In this document: in pieces, positions 22,249-30,961 of the stretch | Numbering within the stretch: position 1 is the first letter of the stretch | Layout of the letters: each line of letters opens with the position of its first letter | Source: Phallus indusiatus | Lineage: Eukaryota; Basidiomycota; Agaricomycetes; Phallales; Phallaceae | NCBI GenBank assembly: GCA_027605045.1 | Contig: JAQFWX010000006.1 | Coordinates: 1,178,001-1,242,000 of the forward strand | Length of the DNA stretch: 64,000 nt | Direction: 5' to 3' | The notes under the pieces: model-generated | What the model saw: only the letters and a program-made list of their open reading frames with translations | The model's database searches: none | Told to the model about the DNA's origin: nothing | Made by a program: the position numbers and the translations under genes

Positions 22249-22665
22249 ATGTCGTCTTCGTCTCATACTTCAACTGGGGCAGCGCAAGTGACTAATAAAT
22301 CCACATACATGTACTTCGGATACGTGGTCAAGAAGAAGTGGCTGCTGAAATACGCAGTACGGGGAGGGATCAGCGATCATTTCACCCCGGAAGCCTTAGA
22401 GAGAAGAGGCGTATCCCGAAAAGACGTCGACGTCGTCGGATCCGTCCTATCAGCCGCTCTGGCCAGGATCGTTATGCGAGCCGGGCTGATCGACGCGTAT
22501 AGGTTGGAGACCATCTCGTCTGGCAAGAAAGACTATTTCATTATCGTGTTGGCGACAAACAGACTGTCGGACGGTCTTCCCGTTCCACCTTCGGAGAAGT
22601 ACGTTAAGCTGCAAAAAATCCTCAAAACTAACAAGGAACCCAAGTGGTATCCCGCCGATTCATAA
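22249..22665 (+). CDS. Protein of unknown function (138 aa)
   Basis: A single exon starting at the ATG at 22249 (MSSSSHTSTG); the open frame extends 9 bases further only by using GTG. The sequence looks like a folded soluble protein: YMYFGYVVKKKWLLKYA, GISDHFTPEALERRGV, VVGSVLSAALARIVMRAG, then DYFIIVLATNRLSDG and a Lys/Pro-rich end NKEPKWYPADS. There is no signal peptide or membrane helix. I do not recognise the family. It is head-to-head with HNH copy E, with start codons 249 bp apart, so the two may share a bidirectional promoter. Codon use and composition look like a normal coding exon. Confidence 0.65.
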   Translation: MSSSSHTSTGAAQVTNKSTYMYFGYVVKKKWLLKYAVRGGISDHFTPEALERRGVSRKDVDVVGSVLSAALARIVMRAGLIDAYRLETISSGKKDYFIIVLATNRLSDGLPVPPSEKYVKLQKILKTNKEPKWYPADS

Positions 22666-22902
22666 GGTTTTTAGGATAATCTTGTTTCATTATTGTTCTT
22701 TTTTCTTGTTCTTTACACTATTGTAGTAACAAAGATCTATTATCTGCGTCAAGGGTTAAATGATGCCGAGCCACCCAACTTCAAGCCTCGTTTGACGTAC
22801 CCTCTCGTACCCTTCATTGTGGAGGGAGCCTGCGCGTGCTTGCTTAGGCGAAATCATATTTACCACGATGCATCCCTAACGAGGGCACGTTTCATAATAC
22901 AT

Positions 22903-23092
22903 AGTCCAAACGGTGGATGCATATTCCTCCTAAGAACTATTGACGTTAAGGTCAAGCAAGCAGAGATAATTTAATTACTACCTTGTTAGGTTTGGATTTC
23001 ATATTGAAGTTGGTTGATTCATCCAAGATGTAAGCACAAATTGTCGGTATAAAACCAGCATTTTTGGCCTCTGCCTCAACTCTAATCTCTTC
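22903..23092 (-). pseudogene. HNH_2 family fragment, copy F (core exons 3-4 only)
   Basis: On the minus strand this reads EEIRVEAEAKNAGFIPTICA, YILDESTNFNMKSKP, an intron-like spacer, then EEYASTVW, matching residues 165-209 of the intact copy with the intron still in place. The first HNH His is Tyr (AYIL rather than AHIL). Neither end of the gene is present. Confidence 0.75.
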
Positions 23093-23188
23093 AGTAGTAA
23101 AAATCTTTGTTAACTGCTGTAGCCGAATCTGCGGAACAACTTTAACTGGCTGTAAGACAATGCCGCTGACGAATATAGGCGTCATGAC

Positions 23189-23218
23189 GCTGCTGACCAA
23201 GCCCATCGCCGTTGCAGC
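23189..23218 (+). promoter_or_regulatory. Conserved upstream block of HNH copy G
   Basis: GCTGCTGACCAAGCCCATCG followed by CCGTTG, starting 114 bp before the copy G start codon and matching the blocks of copies D and E. Confidence 0.5.
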
Positions 23219-23302
23219 CCAGCCACAGAGCGACTCTTTGATAAATTTTGACCCAACTTTTGAGCATACCGACCCAACCGTATCATTTCGTTCTGGACTT
23301 TA

Positions 23303-24677
23303 ATGTATCCAGTGAAATGAACCAAGCTTCCCAAAGAGGTACACCAAAAACTTCGAGAAACGACTGTTAGCTATGCCTATAATGTTTGTCTTCAATGTGA
23401 AGCAGAAATTGAAGAAGAGGAGAAAGATGGAAAGGACATGGGGCGAAATTTGATTTATTGCCGCATCATAGGTCATATTTTCCATCACTATCCGACTGAC
23501 CGTGCTTTGAGTGTCATAGTCAGTGAAGTGCTGTCATGTCAAAATCGTGAAGATTTTTTGTCGCTGGGACAAATGTATTACAGTTATCTTGTGAGAGTGT
23601 GTGAGGTACGCGTTTTATAAGTCTTAGCGTGACTTTTTTAACTCTACATTCATAGTTAAATTTGATCAAAAATGGTTGCCTACTAGTCAACCATCTCGCC
23701 CCTCTTTTGGTTGTTTGGCCGACTTGATCAAGGAAGCAATGGAAGAGACACCTTCAAATCAAAACTCCGCCAAGAAAAAGGTATTTTCATATCTGCAAGT
23801 TCTCGCTTCTCTAATAATGGTTTAAGGCTCTCGCTCGGGACGGATTCCGATGTGTCGTTACGGGCCAATATGATTACACAACGTTCATACACTCTGAAGA
23901 ATTGAAGCAAAACGCTGGAAATACGGGTGCTGTATCGGCAGAGTGCGCTTATATTTTGGGTGAATCAGTTAACGTCAATATCGAATTTGGTCTTAGCAAG
24001 TCTATCTCTATCTTTACTTGTCTGACCTCACCGCCAATGGTTTTAGGAGGAATGCGCATCCAATGACTGGGCTATTGCGAAACGCTTCGGTTATGAAACT
24101 CTTCCGGACGACTTAAGTGGTCCTCTAATTCACAGATTGGAGAATGTTATGACGTTGTGCAGCGACATACAATTTAAGTTTGATCGACTAGACTTATGGT
24201 TCGTTGAAACGGTATGTTTATCAATATCTCCACTTCTTCGCGTTATATATTTCCTTCATTTAGCCTGAACCTCACCGCTACAAGCTAGAAGTGGCGTACC
24301 CTAAAGCATCGCCCGGTCTGCCAAAGTATGTCACTTTCACCACACCTGACAAAGATAAACTACCACTCCCTTCACCTGCTTTTTTGAAATTGCATGCGGC
24401 ATGTTGCAAAATTGCACGCTTATCGGGTGCTTCTAAATATGTGTGGAAGTTTTACACGGATATGAAAGATACTCATGTTCTTGCTCATGATGGTTCTACT
24501 GCAAGGCTTTTAGAAGAAGCACTATTGTACACTCCGTCGCGACCTCGTCTTTTTGAAACAGCAGACACTCTGTCCTGGCTTATTTCCGTAAACCCATTAT
24601 CAAAACAAGGTGACTCGATGGTGTCGTTGAACAATTTTTCATTTCGTAAACACTACACCGCGTTAATACGGCTATAG
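23303..24677 (+). pseudogene. HNH_2 nuclease-like gene, copy G (full length, disabled)
   Basis: Matches the intact copy over its whole length. Codon 5 is TGA where the intact copy has GGA. Exon 1 then reads KLPKEVHQKLRE through IYCRIIGHIFHHYPTDRAL. Exon 3 keeps ALARDGFRCVVTGQYDY but has AYILGES, so the first HNH His is lost. Exon 4 keeps RLENVMTL but has SDIQFKF in place of QDIHYMF, so the second His is lost too. The donor after exon 3 is TCTATC instead of a GT. The last exon (PKYVTFTTPDKDKLPLPSPA to VLAHDGSTARLLEEALL) is open but has a different tail ending near 24677. It is more diverged than copy C and decayed earlier. Confidence 0.8.
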
Positions 24678-25950
24678 TTATACAACTAAATTATGGTAAC
24701 CACATCCTCAAAAGCTTCCTCAATACATTCAATTACATGCTGCCGTCTATAAGGGAAGCTAGTGGGAAAGTCGTTGGCCGACATGAATTTGTTCCCGTTC
24801 CGTCTTAGCTCGACATGCAGTCGGATTCGTCGTCGACGCTAGGTTCAACCCTTTCGAGACGTCTGTGAATCTTACTATGCATGATAACTCTTGCACGCAC
24901 TGGGGATTTTCACAGCAGCACATGTATCGGATTCATCAAAACTCCAACGCAAGCGGAATTAAAGACGACTCTATCGAACAAAACAACCGGAACTACTACA
25001 ATTCCGAAAAAAAATCGAGATGGGACAAATCATGGGACCATTTTCGACATTCACATAATTGGTTAAATGGTTTCATGCTTTCTTTAAATCGTTTATACTT
25101 ATTAGTATCCGCCATAGCCCCGGAAAAGAGGACGAACTAAATTTGGCTTCAGCGTTAACACTTATAGAAGACATGTACTCAAAAAGGAACTGAGAAATAG
25201 AGTTGAGAATGCCGAACCTTCTAACAGATGGATCCTATGTCAGAAAAAACTAGGTGGATAATCTTTGTGACAATGTTGAATGAGCGGATCAAAAATGATC
25301 AATCTGGTTTTTCCGAATTAAGTCCGGATTCATCTGAAGTCTTAGTCTAGGTTCAGGAACTTCGCAGCACGCACCTCTCAAATAAGGTTTCGGGTCAGTT
25401 TAACAGGCTTTTCTCCGACTCGAACTCCAACGTCAATGAGCGGACGCGCAAGGTTTCGAAGTTGTCGCCGAGTGATGCTCTGACGTTTAACACTAGAAAT
25501 AGAATATATTCCTATTCATTACCCTGGGTCACCCGTCATTCATTCACCGTTTCGTCATGAAGTATAAGGAATCTGTTAGCTACAGCCGAGTGTCAATTCA
25601 ATAGGTAAATGACGTACATACATGGGTTTGGATTTTCAAAACCTGGATTATAATCGTATGCGTGGAGTGGCTACGACATATTATTTCATTGTAATGTCTG
25701 GTCAAGTGTGTTCCCAGCAGGAATCATCATGACAACTTTATTATTTATGGATAGATACCCGGCCGGGGTTAGCTGCATAAAGTTTCGGGGGCACCATGGT
25801 TAATGGATTAACACTCAATCAGGAAGTTATTATCCTAAACCTTAAATCATTCTCTCACCGGTATTAACTCCTTATATATAAAAAAGATGTGCTTTGATAT
25901 CAGAACATTAGCAAACAACTTTTTCACTTTGAGGTCGCATTCTCATCGCC
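24678..25950. other. Gene-poor stretch; possible minus-strand relic at about 24690-24900
   Basis: On the minus strand 24690-24770 reads FPYRRQHVIECIEEAFEDVV and a stop, and just upstream in another frame RRLERVEPSVDDESDC, loosely like the VLEKVEPRP tail of HNH copy E. It is too short and broken to assign. Nothing else was recognised; the promoter of the first small secreted protein lies at the right end. Confidence 0.35.
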
Positions 25951-26257
25951 ATGAAATTTACTCAAATCTGCGCCTTCGCTCTCTTGAACATCTTGTTTGC
26001 TACTGGTGATGGAGCTATGATTCCCGAGCTCAGACGCTTTCAGCTTGATAACGATTCACGATCATACATGTCCCGGAGCTCCCTAAGTGTGCTTTGCCAA
26101 ACTAATTCTGATTGCGCATTCGGAGCTTGCATTCACTTCCCTGGTCATGATGTGAGCATGATGATCATTATATCAAAAAATATGGCCTAAGCTAATTCCT
26201 TTTCTTTAGGATGGCGTTTGCATTGGTGACCCAGGTGTGCACCCGCATCACTTGTAG
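25951..26257 (+). CDS. Small secreted cysteine-containing protein 1 (82 aa)
   Basis: Two exons, 25951-26151 and 26210-26257, are joined in phase 0 by a 58-nt GTGAGC..TTTAG intron. The N-terminus MKFTQICAFALLNILFATGD is a typical signal peptide. The mature part ends with four Cys in about 25 residues (LCQTNSDCAFGACIHFPGHD, then DGVCIGDP), a spacing compatible with two disulphides. Small secreted Cys-rich proteins of mushrooms are often effectors or surface proteins, but no function can be assigned. A paralogue lies 2 kb downstream on the same strand with matching upstream sequence. Confidence 0.7.
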
Positions 26258-28014
26258 ATTAATGAATTATGATCGAGGCATCGATAGTACAGCCTAGTAC
26301 CGAGTCCGCCACTTCAAGTTTAACCCAAATTCCTTTTATTCTGAATCGCTTCTTCAAGTTCTTGGCTCGATCACAATACAATTATGATTCATTTGTTTTT
26401 CTACCTTGTACACCCAAGTCCTCTATAAATCTCTCTTGTATGCTAAAATAAAATCTCTTCATGACTTCGAATTCACGAAGATATAGCCTTAACTTACTCT
26501 CTCGGTTTAATTTTGAGCTTAAAATTATCAGTGCACTAGGCATTTATTTAACGTAAGGTCGGCCTGATATCATTAGCGACATCAAACACAGCAGCATGAT
26601 AGATGGTTCGAACCTTGAAGTAGAGAGGCTCACTGGCTTAAGCCTTGTGTTAAACCTATGTACGCCACGAAGCAGGCATGGTCACTGCCAGTGGTGTTTA
26701 GAAATTAGCGCTCGTCAGAGTCTATCTTATTTCAGTCCACCTCCACCGTTTTTCCTGTTTATCCTTACCATGTTTCCTTCCTCGTGCTCCGTGTATTGTA
26801 CCTTGGATTTATTTGCCCGTCTTTAGCATCATCATATTATCTCCCGTTATTAGGATGAGAGCCCTTCCTTAAAAACTATCCGGTCGCATCCACTCACGGT
26901 CTTATTCTAAGTGATGTTGTCTACCTACGGTAGAGCTAGTCGATCGCATGCACAGAATAGAATGGGTACAGCTAGGGAGACATTGAGGACTCAGAAGAGA
27001 TTTACGACGTATGTTACGTGGACCGTGGACATTTGTCGTGGCGCATCTTGGGTATAGGCGCAAGCAGAGCTTTTATGAAACATAATCTGATATAGATAGG
27101 AAATGAAATTCTTACATTCATTTTAGCTGTTCAGGACAACACATCTCATGTACCTTTCGATTCATTTCGTCCTTGTCTTCTCGAGCCCGACACCCATATA
27201 CACTAACCGCTACAGCTAAAATGTGTACTGTTGGCTACATGCTAAGCGAATCTGGAAGTTCAAGAATTGCCACGGGTTTGAAGAGATGGGTGCTAGAGAT
27301 GGTTGGAGTTTATATATAACTGTAAGAAGCTCACAAGAATTTTGTAACGTGCACCTTTGAAAAATTCGCTTCTGATACAGGGTGGCCTTGACTCTTCCCT
27401 TCTGACTCGAGAGCCTAATGACAAAATGAAATTTTCACGCGTCTTGTGTTACTTTACATAACTTCATGCTTGAGAATATTGGAGAGTTTAATAGATTTCG
27501 GTCATCCTCTTTGCCAGGTCATGGGTTCATGGTCATCAGTAGCTCGTGATGTGCGCGAAGCCTCAATACCAGTCAGGAATTTACGAATCAATTCAATTTA
27601 GCACGGCACGTGAGTTTCGGGTGTTCAGATTATACGCTTGGAATACTAGGTTGCTTTATTAAACCTAAAATTGGTGCGAAGTGGCTGAAAATGACTCCAT
27701 TAAATGCTGCACGTGGTGAGTCAATTCAAAATAGAATATGGATATGTATTCTTATTATAAATTTTGGCAATTTGAAGATGCACATCTTTAACAAATTTTG
27801 AGAGTATAGCTTGATGAATATACATTCGGATTAGGCCCGCTATTATCAGAAACTTGTGGAGCACAACCGTCACTGAATAGAAATTTGAAGGTCAGCTCAA
27901 TGAGGTTTATATCTTAAACTTTAAAAGTATTCTCTCGGGATTACAAAAAGGAGATAATTTTGTATCAGCACATTAGCAACCAGACTTTTCTCTTCGAACT
28001 CACATATCACCACC
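26258..28014. other. Spacer between the paired small secreted protein genes
   Basis: There is no supported gene. The last 120 bp resemble the upstream region of the first secreted-protein gene (shared CACATTAGCAA, TATTCTCTC-like and CTTAAA motifs), and DNA near 26480-26570 resembles that near 28530-28610 downstream of the second, which marks a roughly 2-kb tandem duplication. Confidence 0.5.
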
Positions 28015-28328
28015 ATGAAATTTACTCAAATCTTGGTCTTCGCTTTCATTAACGTCTTGTTCATCAATGGGGCTGTTGTTCCTAAGGCTGAACTTTCTCA
28101 TCTTGTTCACGAGTCACAATCATATGTGTCCAGTGGCAGGAGCAGCTTACCCTCGTCCTGGGAAATAATCATTCGCAGTACTGGTGATGACATAGTTTGC
28201 TTTGATCCTCCTGCGAGTATTGAGTATAATTATACACGGTGTAAACCGGACTGATACCTTTCTAGAATGGCAAATGCGTGGACTTGGGTGATGTAGGGAT
28301 TTACCCGCGCTTGAACTCCCTTCATTGA
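28015..28328 (+). CDS. Small secreted protein 2, probable degenerate paralogue
   Basis: The signal peptide MKFTQILVFAFINVLFINGA is nearly that of the gene at 25951. The mature part (AELSHLVHESQSYVSSGRSS) aligns with its ELRRFQLDNDSRSYMSRSSL. The Cys region has decayed: the first two Cys are gone and only VCFDPP and, in the candidate second exon, NGKCVDLGD remain. The only visible acceptor (TTCTAG at about 28260-28265) joins the donor at GCGA|GTATTG out of phase, so the exons do not splice in frame. Without splicing the frame stops at 28252-28254. It may be a pseudogene or have a different C-terminus. Confidence 0.5.
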
Positions 28329-28721
28329 TATCGATGATGGCCCAGTCAGCATGCAAGGGTCGTCCTATTTGACACCGTCGCTTTGACTCGTGTTTCTTTT
28401 ATCTGGCTCTTTTCTTGGCTCAATCATGATTCTGATTCAGTCATGATTTTTTTCTTCTTCTCTCTTGTAAAAACTCAAATTCTATATAGATACAAGCTCT
28501 TGTATACCAGAATATCACCACGACATCGTATTGAAAACTTCTCATAATCTTCACGGTCCTAAATTAAACGCATTAGGCTGCGGATTTATTCGGCAAAAGG
28601 TCAACAAAACTTCAAATTTCTTACTTGTATTCTGTGACGAAACAATTTGCTTGGACTGATAATGATTTGTCTGAAGCCTGAGTACTGATCAACATAACGA
28701 AAGCAAAGAGTGTCTATTTTT

Positions 28722-29225
28722 ATGATCAATATTAGGAGATTTATCTTTACTAGTCTTTCTAATTCAATATTGCAACACTATTTGCCATCTTTTCGTTCCC
28801 TAAATTCGGTGACTAGGTTAAAGCTCATCGAGGAGAGTAATATATATGCGGCCGACTCGGACAAAAGCGAAGGCCGGTTCAATACCGTTCCTTTTCGAAG
28901 CCTCAAATTGACAGAAGTGAATAACTCTAATGATGATTATGATGTGAATCTTCAAGAGATGTCCGAGTTTTTGACTAGTTATTGTGAATTAAATGGTATT
29001 GCGGTACTAATACTGTTAGCTTCCAAGTTTGCGGCGGTCATTGCGCGTGCACTGGTGCTACGTAGTTTGAAAACACGAGCGGATTTGAACGCGCACATCT
29101 TATCTTCAATTATTAGTTCACAACTGTTTGTGCAATTAAAGCAACTATCAGGTTCATTAATTCATGTTTTCAGCTCAAAAGTTGGCTCAAAAGTTGAGTC
29201 CAAATGCTTGATTCATGCCTATTGA
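28722..29225 (+). CDS. Uncertain open frame, 167 codons
   Basis: The ATG at 28722 opens a continuous frame in AT-rich DNA. The product has no signal peptide, a hydrophobic stretch (GIAVLILLASKFAAVIARAL) and no recognised motif. Length alone makes it notable. It could be a chance frame or the relic of an unrecognised gene. Confidence 0.2.
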   Translation: MINIRRFIFTSLSNSILQHYLPSFRSLNSVTRLKLIEESNIYAADSDKSEGRFNTVPFRSLKLTEVNNSNDDYDVNLQEMSEFLTSYCELNGIAVLILLASKFAAVIARALVLRSLKTRADLNAHILSSIISSQLFVQLKQLSGSLIHVFSSKVGSKVESKCLIHAY

Positions 29226-29868
29226 CATGCTTTATTTGCTATGAACAACATTTGGTGTTAGTCATAGACAGTTGAGCTATAAGTCATCAAAAAGCAAGCT
29301 TTAGTACGTTTATTTCGATCGCCTCCGAGGCCATCCACTCACCTAACTCACATACCTAACCATCATATTTTATAAAATTGATTATCATACTCGTGAATCT
29401 CCCCAGTTAGTCGAGTCGCTAGTTGATGGGGTGAGCTTCTTTTTTGTGCCTGTGAGAAGGCATTTTGATTTTGACAATGGTTGATAGGGACGCTAGAGTA
29501 TTCATGTTGATGTTGGCACTGGTATCCCTAACCTAGTTGCCTTATCAATTCCCGATCTGTAAACCATGATCCTCGCGTGTACAAGAGGAAGCCATAGTAC
29601 CCATATGGTACAGACACGCTTAGCTGAGGAAAGAAGCTCCCGGGTAAGCACTGCTGAAAGAATTATCAAATATCCCAATCTGAGTGATCATATCCGAGTC
29701 AATCATACTGGCATGACGATAGATTCTTTGAATTTGGATGCAGTCACGTTTTTATCTCTCTCAAAGTTCCCGTCAACTGAGTACATGATTCATCATTCGG
29801 TCACTTTTGACATAAATATCGCCCAAATATAACCTTCCCAGAATTCATAATCGTTCCTAGCACCGAAA
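29226..29868. other. Intergenic, nothing recognised
   Basis: Only short frames; 3' flank of the cupin gene. Confidence 0.4.
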
Positions 29869-30686
29869 TCATGACGTCTGTGAGAAACCCTCCGGAAGTG
29901 TTTTCCCATTAATCACAACCGGCTCAGCATCGACGATGAAACAGGCCCAGCGGACCCAGCCTGGACCAGGATTTTTCCATCCATGGCTGTTCGCCTTGCG
30001 CACGAGAACATCACCAGCGGTTAGGCGGAAGTCTTCGGACTTCTCGGGGGAGGTGCTAATTATCTCACCCGAGACTGCAAACCGGCGTATCGATCATTGT
30101 GAAGTGATTAGCCTCCTTTCGTGAATTGATTTGGGATCACTTACGAATAATAATATGATCGATAGTGTTACTTCTGTGCTAAAGCTAGGATTTAGTAACA
30201 TCAATAATTTGAGTAAAAATTTTCAAACCGCTGGGACTTCAGCTCCAGGAGCTATATTCTGAATAAAGAAATTAGTGCCTCCACTGTTGACGAATCCACC
30301 TATTCTGTCTCCTAATCTGTGTGCGCCATCGAAACTGAATATATTTCATTAGCTTCTCATAAACCTATATTATCCTATTTCCATACTTTATATCGGAATT
30401 GCTATCTTTTGAAGGAACTTCATTTGTCTTCCAGATAGACGCGTTGAAGATACCAGGCAATCCAGGAGCCTCCTTATCAATCAGATATCGCACACGCGAA
30501 AGAATTGTTCAGTCAAAAATCCCATCGAGGGATTACTAGTAAATGATGGCTTGGAGCTTAGTTCCTCACCTCAAGAGGAATCTCTGATGTGCTTATTGTA
30601 TTTTCTGTTTCTCCACATCCACTAATGATTCTTCGAATGGAATTTAGGGGCTCCTGTGTCTGTGAAGTCCCGGGTGCGATGGTCAT
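29869..30686 (-). CDS. Cupin-domain protein
   Basis: Five exons are proposed. The ATG at 30686 gives MTIAPGTSQTQEPLNSIRRI, and the frame upstream of it is not needed. Next come EAPGLPGIFNASIWKTNEVP, then GGTNFFIQNIAPGAEVPA, then a short exon SNTIDHIIIR. The last exon has EIISTSPEKSEDFRLTAGDV and SHGWKNPGPGWVRWACFIVD, ending at 29869. The pattern IRR-V-x-G, GDV-V-x-x-G-x-x-H-x-W-x-N and WVR is that of small fungal cupin-2 proteins, a beta-barrel fold that usually binds a metal through histidines. Enzymatic role unknown. Its 5' end faces the 3' end of the P450 gene 275 bp away, and both are on the minus strand. Confidence 0.7.
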
Positions 30687-30961
30687 TTCTGCTCTATACT
30701 CTGCCCGTGAGATTGGTGGGTCGAGAAAGCTGACGAAGGGCGTCCTTTCAGGCACTACGTTCGATTGGAGTGATATAGCGGGGTCGCTGTATCGCATTTG
30801 TAAGCTTGCTTTAGAAGACTGGTGCCATATTGGCTGAGAAAACTTCCATAGCCATTGGGTCCAAGCTTGGTTTCAAATTACGGCAGGTACTCGGCCTATG
30901 GGAATTTTCGTAATATTCAGGACATAATACAGTTGATAAATACTTCATATGTTAATTAAAG

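Noticed and set aside
26599..26612. GGTTCGAACC, which resembles a tRNA B box
   Set aside because: The flanking bases do not form a T-stem, and no A box, anticodon arm or acceptor stem could be built.
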